From: Thermoanaerobaculia bacterium
GTDB taxonomy: Bacteria; Acidobacteriota; Thermoanaerobaculia; Thermoanaerobaculales; Sulfomarinibacteraceae
Assembly: GCA_027067575.1 (NCBI GenBank)
Contig: JAMOVQ010000109.1
Coordinates: 1 to 36,595 of the forward strand
Reading direction: 5' to 3'
Length of the DNA: 36,595 nt
The notes under the pieces were generated by a model, which ran no database searches, had not been told where the DNA came from, and saw only the letters and a program-made list of their open reading frames with translations. Made by a program: the position numbers and the translations under genes. Below are positions 15,254 to 23,559 of the stretch, piece by piece (the first letter of the stretch is position 1; every line of letters begins with the position of its first letter).

Positions 15254-16237
15254 ATGGCACGGAGGATCCGTACGGAACTGACCGAGCGGCTCGGGGTCGA
15301 TCACCCCATCGTCCAGGGCGGGATGATGTGGGTGTCGAGGCCAGCACTCGTTGCCGCCGTTGCCGAGGCGGGCGCGTTCGGGTTCCTGACCGCCTTGACG
15401 TTTGGCAACCCGGAGGGACTGGCCGAGGCGATCGACGAGACACGGCGGCTGACGGATAAGCCGTTCGGGGTCAACCTGACCTTCCTGCCCACACTGGTCC
15501 CCGTGGACTACGGTCCCTTCATCGACGTCATCGTGGAGAAGGGGATCCCCGCGGTGGAGACCGCCGGCCGGAACCCGGAGCCGTACATCGACCGGATCAA
15601 GGCCGGCGGTGCCATCGTCATCCACAAGTGCACGTCGATCCGCCACGCGAGGAAGGCCGTTGCCATCGGGTGCGACATGATCTCCATCGACGGGTTCGAG
15701 TGCGCGGGCCACCCCGGCGAGGACGACGTCACGTCGCTGATCCTGATCCCCCGGGCCGTCGACGAGCTCGACGTCCCCGTCATCGCCTCGGGCGGGTTCG
15801 CCGACGGCAGGGGTCTGGCGGCCGCTCTCGCCATGGGCGCCGTGGGCGTCAACATGGGGTCACGGTTCCTGGTCACGGAGGAGGCGCCCGTCCACGAGAA
15901 CGTCAAACGGCGGCTCGTCGAGGCCTCCGAGACCGACACGCTGCTCGTCATGCGGACGCTTCGCAACACCGAGCGCGTGCTGGCCAACGAGTGGGCCCGG
16001 AAGATCGTGGCCATGGAACGGGAAGGTGCGGGGCTCGAGGAGCTGGCACCGCTGCTCTCGGGGAAGAACGGGCTCAGGGCGATCACGGAGGGAGAGGTGG
16101 ACGCCGGCCTCATCGCCGCAGGGCAGGCGATCGGCCTGATCCACGACATCCCCCGGGTTGGTGAGCTCGTGGAGCGTGTCGTCGGGGAGGCGGTGGAGAT
16201 CATCGGTTCTCGTCTCCCGGAGCTCCTGACCTCCTGA
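15254..16237 (+). CDS. Nitronate monooxygenase (2-nitropropane dioxygenase family)
   Basis: 327 residues. The FMN-binding TIM-barrel family signatures are present: HPIVQGGMMWVSRPALVAAV at the N-terminus, AGAFGFLTA, PFGVNLTF, GFECAGHPGEDD with the conserved His, PVIASGGFADGRGLAAALAMGA, and GVNMGSRFLVTEEAPVH for phosphate binding. The family oxidises alkyl nitronates, detoxifying propionate-3-nitronate; some members are enoyl-reductase-like (FabK), so the substrate is not certain. A strong purine-rich ribosome binding site precedes the ATG. It is convergent with the response regulator, 55 nt away. Confidence 0.88.
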   Translation: MARRIRTELTERLGVDHPIVQGGMMWVSRPALVAAVAEAGAFGFLTALTFGNPEGLAEAIDETRRLTDKPFGVNLTFLPTLVPVDYGPFIDVIVEKGIPAVETAGRNPEPYIDRIKAGGAIVIHKCTSIRHARKAVAIGCDMISIDGFECAGHPGEDDVTSLILIPRAVDELDVPVIASGGFADGRGLAAALAMGAVGVNMGSRFLVTEEAPVHENVKRRLVEASETDTLLVMRTLRNTERVLANEWARKIVAMEREGAGLEELAPLLSGKNGLRAITEGEVDAGLIAAGQAIGLIHDIPRVGELVERVVGEAVEIIGSRLPELLTS

Positions 16238-16292
16238 GCGTCCCGTCGCTTGTCCGTTACGGTGCTGAATGCGTTGTCCGGGCTGGCGGGGA

Positions 16293-17726
16293 TCAGCGGT
16301 CTGCCGGCCCGGTCGTGACGGCGGAACGCCGCAACCGCGTCTCCAGGATTCGGCGCGTGGTGCCGAGCCGTTCCGCGATCTTTGCGTGGGAGAGACCGGG
16401 CCAGGCCGCCATGGCCCGCCGGATCAACGCAAGTTCGGCCTCCTCTGTCAGCTCCATGAGACGGCGGAAGCCGTTCTCGAGAGGGATGGCATCGAGCGGG
16501 GATCGTTCCTGGCGGCGGGGTGCCGGGATCGGGACCTCGGTGAGGATGCCCGGTTCGGGGGAGAGCACGATGCTCCGTTCGAGGAGGTTCTCGAGCTCCC
16601 GGACGTTGCCGGGGAAGGTGTACTCTGTCAGCGTCTCCAGCACGCCAGGGAGGACCCGCACCGGTGCGCGGCGGAGACGGCGGCAGATCTTGGCGACCAG
16701 GTGGTCCACGAGCTCGGGAAGGTCCTCGAGGTGCTCCCTGAGCGGCGGCACGCGGACAGGGATCGTGTCCAGGCGGTGGAAGAGGTCCTCGCGGAAGGCG
16801 CCTTCCGCGATGGCCTTCTCGAGGTCGCGGTGGGTCGCCGCCAGGACGCGGACGTCCACGCGGCGCTCTCGGCGGCCGCCGACACGCTGGACCGTCCCCT
16901 CCTGCAGGAAACGGAGCAGCTTGGGCTGGAGCGCCACCGGCATGTCGCCGATCTCGTCGAGCAGCAGCGTGCCGCCGTCCGCGTCCTCGATCCGGCCGCA
17001 CCGTGAGGTGGTGGCTCCGGTGAAGGCGCCCTTCTCGTGCCCGAACAGCTCACTCTCGATCAGCTCCCCGGGGATCGCCGTGCAGTTGACCACGACGAAC
17101 GGGCGAACCCTACGGGGACTCTGGTTGTGGATCAGGCGGGCCACGAGCTCCTTGCCCACGCCCGTCTCACCGCGGATGAGCACGGTGGAGTTCACGGCGG
17201 CGAGCCTGGAGATGGTGTTACGGAGCCGTTCCATGACGGCGCTGGAGCCGACGAGGGTGTCGAACCGGCCGGGGTCGCCGGTGCGGTCCCTGAGGTCGCG
17301 ATGTTCGGTCTCGAGCCGGCTGGCGTCCAGCGCGCGCTCGACCTGGAGGAGCAGCTCGTCGGGGTCCACAGGCTTGGCCAGGTACTGGAACGCGCCGGCG
17401 CGCATCGCCGCGACGGCGGAGCGGACGGAGGCGTACGCCGTGATCAGGATGACCGGAAGGCGCGGGTGGCGTTCACGGATCGCCTCCAGCAGCCGGATCC
17501 CGTCCATCCCCGGCATGGCGACGTCGCTGACGACGACGTCGAAGCCGCCCGTGCGTTCGAGAAGCTGGAGGGCGGTCTCCCCGGAGGTTGCGGTTGTCAC
17601 ACGGAAGCCGGCTTCGTCCTCGAGCAGGAGCTGGATCGTTCGCAGAAGACCTGGGTCGTCGTCCACGAGCAGGACGTTCGCGTTCACCGCTGATCCCTTC
17701 CGCCGCCTCGTGCCATCTCGCGTCAC
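16293..17726 (-). CDS. Sigma-54-dependent response regulator (NtrC family)
   Basis: 477 residues from GTG 17726, supported by AGGAGG 7 nt upstream; GTG 17687 is a weaker alternative. Domains in order: receiver (15-130) with VDDD and phospho-acceptor Asp68 in SDVAMPG; AAA+ activator (about 155-385) with Walker A GETGVGKE (186-193), the sigma-54 contact loop GAFTGA (233-238) and LLDEIGDM as Walker B; and a C-terminal Fis-type helix-turn-helix (HAKIAERLGTTRRILETRL). It should act as a phosphorylation-dependent activator of sigma-54 promoters. The partner kinase is the upstream gene, 66 nt away on the same strand. A -24/-12-like element lies directly upstream. Confidence 0.95.
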   Translation of the reverse strand: MTRDGTRRRKGSAVNANVLLVDDDPGLLRTIQLLLEDEAGFRVTTATSGETALQLLERTGGFDVVVSDVAMPGMDGIRLLEAIRERHPRLPVILITAYASVRSAVAAMRAGAFQYLAKPVDPDELLLQVERALDASRLETEHRDLRDRTGDPGRFDTLVGSSAVMERLRNTISRLAAVNSTVLIRGETGVGKELVARLIHNQSPRRVRPFVVVNCTAIPGELIESELFGHEKGAFTGATTSRCGRIEDADGGTLLLDEIGDMPVALQPKLLRFLQEGTVQRVGGRRERRVDVRVLAATHRDLEKAIAEGAFREDLFHRLDTIPVRVPPLREHLEDLPELVDHLVAKICRRLRRAPVRVLPGVLETLTEYTFPGNVRELENLLERSIVLSPEPGILTEVPIPAPRRQERSPLDAIPLENGFRRLMELTEEAELALIRRAMAAWPGLSHAKIAERLGTTRRILETRLRRSAVTTGPADR

Positions 17727-17743
17727 GGGGGCACCTCCTCTCC

Positions 17744-17759
17744 TGCAAGGGGTGTTCCA
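17744..17759 (-). promoter_or_regulatory. Sigma-54 -24/-12-like element upstream of the response regulator
   Basis: TGGAACACCCCTTGCA on the minus strand has GG and GC separated by exactly 10 nt and a full TTGCA block. The predicted start near 17733 would fall at the end of the AGGAGG site, leaving a leader of about 7 nt, which weakens the case. The TGGAAC half matches the RHS-gene element. Confidence 0.5.
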
Positions 17760-17792
17760 GCTCGATTCTACAGGAAAGGAACGTCCCGTGTG

Positions 17793-20291
17793 TCACTGCC
17801 AGCGTGGTGGCGCACCGGCCGGTACGGTGGACGCACCGTCGCGTGCCACGCTGGCGTCTTCCCCTTTCCCCGGCGGGGGGCGGCGCGCGAGCCGGACGGT
17901 GACCACGGCACCGCCGCCCTCCCGGTTGCCGGCGGTCACCTCCCCCCCGTGGTCCCTGGCGATCCGCCTGACGTTGGCCAGCCCGAGACCCGTGCCCAGC
18001 CTGCGGGTGGTGTAGAACGGCTCGAACGCTCTGGTGAGACTCTCCGGCGTGAACCCGGTCCCGCGGTCGAGTACGGCGATCTCGGCGCCGAGCACGCGTC
18101 CGTCCGGGTCGCGCCACGGCCGGACCTCGGTCTCGATCGTCCCGCCGGTGGGCATGGCCTGGCGCGCGTTGAGTAGCAGGTTGAGGAGGAGGCGGCGGAT
18201 ACGCTCCGGGTCGGCGACGATCCGGGGTGTGGCGGGATCGATCCTGGTCTCGATCGTTACGCCGGCCGAGGCCAGCTCGTGCTCGAGGAGCGTGGCGAGC
18301 TGACCGACCAGCGGGCCGAGCTCGAGCTCCAGCGGTGCGGCGTTCCCGGGTCGGACCCATGAGAGTACGTCGCCGATGGTCCGTTCGAGCCGGTCCATTT
18401 CCTGCTCGATGATCTCGGTCAGCTCCGCGCCCCGGGGGTCGCCAGCCATCCGGCGGCGGAGGACGGCCGCCGAGCTCTTGACCGCGGCCACCGGGTTCTT
18501 CAGCTCGTGGGCCAGGGCGCTGGTCGCGGCGCCGACGGCGGCCAGCCGTTCGCCCAGCGCCCGTTCCTCGAGCAGGCGGCCGCGGTGGATCAGTGGTCCG
18601 GCCATCCCGGCCAGGGTCGTGAGGAGGTCGAGATCCTCCGGCAGGTAGGGTGCGTCCAGAGGCCGGGGTCCGACCAGGAGCACACCCAGGGTTTCCCCGG
18701 ACTCCCGGATCGGAACGGCCAGAGCCACCCGGCGTCCCCCGGGCAGGACGATCTCCTCGGGCCGGCTCCTAGGCGGCGCGTCGAGGAGCGATCTGATCGC
18801 TTCAATCTCCTCCGGCAACGGTTCCTCGAACGCCTCGTTCCCGAGCCGGAGCCATTCGCCGCTATCGCGTGCACGGACCAGCACCTCCGTCCATGAGGGT
18901 TCCAGCAGCGCCTCGATCCGTTCCCGGAGGAAGCGTGCGGCTGCCGTGGGGTCGAGGATTCCTGCCAGTCGCTCCGCGGTCTCCCGGACGGCCTGGCGGT
19001 AGCTGTACCGGCGGCTGTACAGACTTCGGTCCACCGCCTCCTGGACCCGCCTCCGGATCGGGGAGAACGCCAGCACGCTGACGGCGGCGGCCAGAGCCGT
19101 GACCAGGGTGTCGAGGGACGGTGCACGGCGGTGGACGAGCCAGCCGGCTCCGGAGACGGCGGCGACGAAGATCGCGGCGGCGCCCGCCGATGCCAGCCCA
19201 TAGACGAGGCCGTACCGGACGAGGATGTTGATATCGAACAGGTGGTGCCGGACGATGGCAGCGGCGATGGCCAGCGGGACGACCACGTCGAACAGCGCCT
19301 GGGACTGGATGGGGATGAGAGAGACGCCGGTCAGCCGGAGGGGAAGCTCCCAGAACAGGACCTGGAGCGCCACCAGGAGCGCGAGGGCGGAGAACAGGAG
19401 CCGGGCTTGCGGGCGGACCGTGAGGTCCCCGGCGTGGCGGGAGGCCCCCCCGAGGGAGATGGCGCCGCCGAGGTACGCCAGGACGACGCTGACGTCGTAC
19501 GCGGTGCTGGCCGCCCGGTGAAGCGTGGGGGCCGCGAGAAGAGTGGTCAGAGCGGGGAATACTGTCGGCAGGTAGTAGACGAGACCCAGAAGAACCGCGG
19601 CGCCGTAGGCCACGGGGAGGATGATCCGGAGCCGCCGCTGGAGCGGGCCCCGCGCGGGGAAGATCAGGAACAGGTGGAGCAGCAGCGCAGGGCCAAGCAG
19701 GCTCGTCATGGTGTAGGCGAAGGTCAGGACCCGCCCGTGCCAGCTCGTGCCCCCCATGCTGACGAGCGTACAGGCGTCGTTGATCGCGGTGCTCGCGCAG
19801 AACAGCAGGAAGAGGAGGGTCTCCGGGGTTCCCGGCCGCAGGAGGTACGTCCCGGCGCCGACGGCGAGGAGCAGGAGGATCGCCACGGCGACGGGAAGGA
19901 GACGGCCCGGCGCCAGCCCCCCGGTCACCCCCGTCTCGAGCTCGAGGAGGCGCCCGCCCCGCCGGACCGTCCAGCGGGCCGTGTCGCCGGGGCGGTGGCG
20001 TTCCCATGCGTCGCCGAGGTCCGTGCCGTTCTCGAAGCGGCGCCCATCCAGCGCCACGATGTCGTCCCCGGGCCTGATCCCCGCCGAGTCCAGCACGCCG
20101 CCCCGGGCGACGAGGAAGACGTGGGCCGCGCCGTTCCAGAACCGGATGTTCGACTGGAGCGGCTGGGGGCTCGCCCCCGCCGTCAGCAGCGCCGTCGCGA
20201 TCACCGCCAGGGCGTACAGGAACACCCCTGCGGCGAGCACCGTCCGCCAGCGGGTGCCGGTCCCCGGTTGGTCGGCGGCGGAGAGGGTCAT
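17793..20291 (-). CDS. Membrane sensor histidine kinase with PDZ-like and GAF-like regions
   Basis: 832 residues from ATG 20291. In order: a membrane helix (about 15-38); a PDZ-like segment (about 45-110, including GGVLDSAGIRPGDDIVALDG); roughly eight membrane helices (about 118-410); a GAF-like region (about 440-575); a HisKA domain with His595 in SALAHELKNPVAAVK; and a HATPase domain with NLLLNARQAM (N box), DRGTGFTP (G1) and GTGLGLANVRRIARDHGG (G2). It should phosphorylate the NtrC-type regulator encoded next. The multi-helix plus GAF plus kinase layout recalls PrsK of PEP-CTERM systems, but the PDZ-like insert differs. No ribosome binding site; GATAAT lies 6 nt before the ATG. Confidence 0.92.
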   Translation of the reverse strand: MTLSAADQPGTGTRWRTVLAAGVFLYALAVIATALLTAGASPQPLQSNIRFWNGAAHVFLVARGGVLDSAGIRPGDDIVALDGRRFENGTDLGDAWERHRPGDTARWTVRRGGRLLELETGVTGGLAPGRLLPVAVAILLLLAVGAGTYLLRPGTPETLLFLLFCASTAINDACTLVSMGGTSWHGRVLTFAYTMTSLLGPALLLHLFLIFPARGPLQRRLRIILPVAYGAAVLLGLVYYLPTVFPALTTLLAAPTLHRAASTAYDVSVVLAYLGGAISLGGASRHAGDLTVRPQARLLFSALALLVALQVLFWELPLRLTGVSLIPIQSQALFDVVVPLAIAAAIVRHHLFDINILVRYGLVYGLASAGAAAIFVAAVSGAGWLVHRRAPSLDTLVTALAAAVSVLAFSPIRRRVQEAVDRSLYSRRYSYRQAVRETAERLAGILDPTAAARFLRERIEALLEPSWTEVLVRARDSGEWLRLGNEAFEEPLPEEIEAIRSLLDAPPRSRPEEIVLPGGRRVALAVPIRESGETLGVLLVGPRPLDAPYLPEDLDLLTTLAGMAGPLIHRGRLLEERALGERLAAVGAATSALAHELKNPVAAVKSSAAVLRRRMAGDPRGAELTEIIEQEMDRLERTIGDVLSWVRPGNAAPLELELGPLVGQLATLLEHELASAGVTIETRIDPATPRIVADPERIRRLLLNLLLNARQAMPTGGTIETEVRPWRDPDGRVLGAEIAVLDRGTGFTPESLTRAFEPFYTTRRLGTGLGLANVRRIARDHGGEVTAGNREGGGAVVTVRLARRPPPGKGEDASVARDGASTVPAGAPPRWQ

Positions 20292-20297
20292 GTCCCG

Positions 20298-20303
20298 ATT
20301 ATC
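20298..20303 (-). promoter_or_regulatory. Candidate -10 element, leaderless spacing, of the histidine kinase gene
   Basis: GATAAT on the minus strand, 6 nt before ATG 20291, five of six matches to TATAAT. No -35 match. Confidence 0.4.
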
Positions 20304-20515
20304 GCCGATCCATGCGGTGCGACCTCTTCCGGGGACGGTTCCGTTTCCGCACGGGGGCGATGTCTCGCGGACGGAGCCAGAATCGCCGCAAGCACCCTCG
20401 GTGGTCGGTACGACGGCGGAGGGACGCTCACCTGTCCACGTCCGACCCCTACCGATGGCCCAACTTCTCCCCGGCCTCCCTGGCTTCAGCATCGTCCCGG
20501 CGGGTGGATCTTCTC

Positions 20516-23416
20516 TCAGGCCGTCCGCCGCAGGACGGCGATCCCGCCTCCGAGGAGGAGCAGTACCAGGAGGGCCGCGCCGGTTCCGGAGAGCACGGGG
20601 ATCGGGGGCGCCTTGGCGCCGCCGTCCTCCGCGTCCCGCCCCGAGTCCGTCGCCGGTCCTCCGGAGGCGCCGTCTGACCCGGACGCTCCGCCCGTGGCGA
20701 GGAGGTCCGGCAGTTCGAGCCACTGCCACGCCGGAGGCTGGTCCGCCCTTTTCGCCGTCCGGTTCGCCACGACGAACGCCAGGTCGGCGGCGTCGGTCCG
20801 GCAATCCCAGCTCGCGTCCGGGGGATCGCCGGGAGGAACCGGGTCGGTGAAGAGCCAGGCGAGTACCGCGAGGTCGTCGTCGGCGGTCACATCGTCGTCT
20901 CCCGTCACGTCGCCCCTGACGGCGCTGCCGTCGCCGAACCCTGCGGCGATGGTCGTATCACCGTCCAATGTCAGTGTGCAGGGACCGGCCCCGGGACAGC
21001 CGCTCCACGACCATCCGCCGAAGGTGGCGCCGGAACCGGGATCGGCGATCAGGATGACCGTGTCGCCTGCGGGAAACCGCGCCGAGCATTCCGGGGCGCA
21101 GGCGATTCCCCCGGGGGCGGAGAGGACCGTGCCCGACCCAGGGCCACAGGAACGAACGGTGAGTGTGGCGTCCGCTCTTGCCTGGGGCTCGAAGCGGGCT
21201 ATGACAGCGGTGTCGGTCTCCACCGTCAGCTCCAGCGGGCCGGCGCCTGCAACGGCGATGCCCTCGAGGATCCAGCCCGTGAACCGGTCCCCGGGGGCCG
21301 GGACGGCCTCCAGCCGGACGTGGGTTCCCGGTGTCAGGGTCGTGGAACAGTCACTCGGACAGCCGATTCCAGCGGGGTTGGAAGTCACCGTTCCCGTACC
21401 CAGACCATCGAGAGTGACGGTCAACTCGGCCTGTGGCGCCGGCGAGGGCTCGAACTCCGCCGTCACGGTGATGGAGGCCGTCACGGTCACTGTGCACGGA
21501 CCGGTTCCGCTGCACCCTCCCCCGGAAAATCCGGTGAACACGGAGCCCGGAAACGGGCTCGGGGTCAGGGTGACGCTCTCGCCGTCGGGGACGGGCACGG
21601 AGCAGTCGGTCCCGCAGGAGAGACCCACGGACGTGCCGACCACCTCGCCCCTTCCGGCGCCGGTCCGGGCGACGGTCAGGGTGTGCTCCTCCGGGATCTC
21701 CTCGAAGACGGCGACGAGGGCCGGGGGACTGGTGGGATCGTCGCCTGCGATGTCGTCGAACTGCAGAAAACCCGCAGAGGAGCGGACGGTGAACGGGTTC
21801 TCGATGGCCGCTCCTGCACGCGATTCGTATTCGACCGTCAGGCCGGCAAACGACATCCAGCGCCATAGCCAGTGGCGAAAGCGCCAGCCGGGTGCCGGTA
21901 CGGCGGTGAACTCCTCGGGGAATGCCGATGCATCGAGGGCGATCGTGCAATCGTCTGCGCAATCAACATCGCCCGAGGCGGAAAGAATGTGACCCTGGCC
22001 CTCGACGAAGAAGGAAGCGTCCACGGGGTCGGGTGCGGCGTCGGTCGTCGAATGTCCATAGATCGGCATGTCGATCAGAGTGTGCGGCTGGTAGGGATCC
22101 CTGTCCCAGACGTACAGGTGCGTGAAGTGTTCGGCCGGGCCGTCTGTCGGTTCGTATCGGAGGCGGATGGAACATGCGTCTCCCGGGCCGAGGCTCGTCC
22201 ATTCACAGCTGTTCTCGACCCGGGAGATGGATGGCTCGTTGCTTCCGGGTTCGTGAAGGAACCGGACGTTCCCCGTCTCGACCCGGCCATGGCCGATGTT
22301 GACGATGCGGACACTGAATTCGGCATGTTCACCGACCGGTGTGACGGGGAAGAGATAGGCGTTGTAGTTGGAGTGGTAGATGGAGAGAGGGGTCGAGGGA
22401 TCGACGACCAGTTCGCCCGCACCGGTCACGGCGGGGCCGCCGGGATCGACGACAACGCCGTTGGCCGTCAGGTCGGCGTCCCCGTCGCGTCCGTCACAGT
22501 AGGCGAGGGCGATCCGCATCCGGTCCCCGTCGTGATGAAGACGCGCGCCGTGTCCCTTCTCGAAGTCGAACCGCCACCAGTGGTCGGTCGTGTCCGACGC
22601 CGTCGGACCGTACTTCCAGTAATCGACCAGCTCCGGATCGTCGGGCATGAACAGATTGGCGGTGAAGCAGGCACCCGGGCTCATGCCGGAGAACGTCAGC
22701 TCGAGGAACCCGAGGGGGAACAGGTCCACCGGAGCGTCGGAGGGCGACGGGTTGTCCACGGCCGCGGCGTGGGAGAGCACGATGCCGGGGGGCGCCTCCA
22801 CGGTCAGGTAGCGGCCCCCCCGGTACGAGGGGAACGAGACGACCCGGTCCTCCAGGTAGTCGGGAACGCCGTTCCCGTTCCCGTCCCACGAGGGGTCGTC
22901 GCCGTCCGGCCCCATCTCCAGCGTATCCTCCACGTCGTCCCCGTCCGTGGCCCCGTCGGTCCGGGCGAAGTACGCGCCGACCGTGGTGTCGCGGGTCACG
23001 TCGATGGTGGCCGTGGAAGCGGTGCCCGACGCGGCCCCCGTCCACCCGGCGAACCGCCACCCCGACGCGGGTGTGGCGGTCAGCGTGACGGTGAACGGTC
23101 CGGACGCGGTCCGCGTGCAGTCTCCCGGACAGTCGATGCCGGTCCCGGCGACCGTCCCGCCACCGGCCGGGCCAGCCACGACGTGGAGGCTGACGCCCCC
23201 GGTCTCCGCGGACGAGGCGGTCATCCCCCCGGCCCGGTTCCAGGCGAACGACTCGTGACCGGCCGTCCCGTGCTCGGCCCGGACGAGCCGCCCCGCCGGA
23301 TCGTAGGCGTAGGTCGTGGTCCGCTCGGTCTGGGCCGCCGTGTCGAGGCTGACCAGGGCGGCCGCCACGATCAGCGCCGCCACGGTTACGGAGTTGGGGA
23401 TACCGGTCCGTTCCAC
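20516..23416 (-). CDS. Secreted multi-domain surface protein: YD-repeat stub, choice-of-anchor-U-like region, B-repeat-like units, dockerin-like segment, IPTL-like tail
   Basis: 966 residues from GTG 23416, with AAGGAG 6 nt upstream. A signal peptide is followed by one or two YD units (TYAYDPAGRLVRAEHG, SFAWNRAGGMTAS). Five units of the form GxGTV..I.C..DC......GW.F.GW resemble divergent bacterial B-repeats. Residues about 155-330 (VPDYLEDR, YWKYGP, DGRDGDADLTANGVVVDPGGPA) match what I recall of choice-of-anchor U domains. The middle (LSIYHSNYNAYLF, DACSIRLRYEP) is ASH-like. GDVTGDDDVTADDDLAVLAWL resembles a dockerin repeat. The end, PIPVLSGTGAALLVLLLLGG then VLRRTA, is a sorting-tail layout like IPTL-CTERM: PxP motif, helix, basic end. 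A surface or sorted protein is inferred. Confidence 0.75.
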   Translation of the reverse strand: MERTGIPNSVTVAALIVAAALVSLDTAAQTERTTTYAYDPAGRLVRAEHGTAGHESFAWNRAGGMTASSAETGGVSLHVVAGPAGGGTVAGTGIDCPGDCTRTASGPFTVTLTATPASGWRFAGWTGAASGTASTATIDVTRDTTVGAYFARTDGATDGDDVEDTLEMGPDGDDPSWDGNGNGVPDYLEDRVVSFPSYRGGRYLTVEAPPGIVLSHAAAVDNPSPSDAPVDLFPLGFLELTFSGMSPGACFTANLFMPDDPELVDYWKYGPTASDTTDHWWRFDFEKGHGARLHHDGDRMRIALAYCDGRDGDADLTANGVVVDPGGPAVTGAGELVVDPSTPLSIYHSNYNAYLFPVTPVGEHAEFSVRIVNIGHGRVETGNVRFLHEPGSNEPSISRVENSCEWTSLGPGDACSIRLRYEPTDGPAEHFTHLYVWDRDPYQPHTLIDMPIYGHSTTDAAPDPVDASFFVEGQGHILSASGDVDCADDCTIALDASAFPEEFTAVPAPGWRFRHWLWRWMSFAGLTVEYESRAGAAIENPFTVRSSAGFLQFDDIAGDDPTSPPALVAVFEEIPEEHTLTVARTGAGRGEVVGTSVGLSCGTDCSVPVPDGESVTLTPSPFPGSVFTGFSGGGCSGTGPCTVTVTASITVTAEFEPSPAPQAELTVTLDGLGTGTVTSNPAGIGCPSDCSTTLTPGTHVRLEAVPAPGDRFTGWILEGIAVAGAGPLELTVETDTAVIARFEPQARADATLTVRSCGPGSGTVLSAPGGIACAPECSARFPAGDTVILIADPGSGATFGGWSWSGCPGAGPCTLTLDGDTTIAAGFGDGSAVRGDVTGDDDVTADDDLAVLAWLFTDPVPPGDPPDASWDCRTDAADLAFVVANRTAKRADQPPAWQWLELPDLLATGGASGSDGASGGPATDSGRDAEDGGAKAPPIPVLSGTGAALLVLLLLGGGIAVLRRTA

Positions 23417-23559
23417 GGTTCGCTCCTTCCGTCGCCGGAGAAAGGGACCCCCGGGACCCGACGGGGAGGAGCCCTGGCCGAGCTCCTTCCGCCGCAGGCC
23501 CCGGGGGGCCGGCTCGAGGCCGGCTCGGGGGCTGACCACCCGGTGCCCCGCCTCGTGTC

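Noticed and set aside
23417-23559. GC-rich palindromes (GCCGGC pairs, GGCCCC-CC-GGGGCC) between the RHS gene and the sorted-protein gene as a terminator
   Set aside because: Stems are only about 6 bp and overlap each other, with no T-run; at this GC content they are expected by chance.
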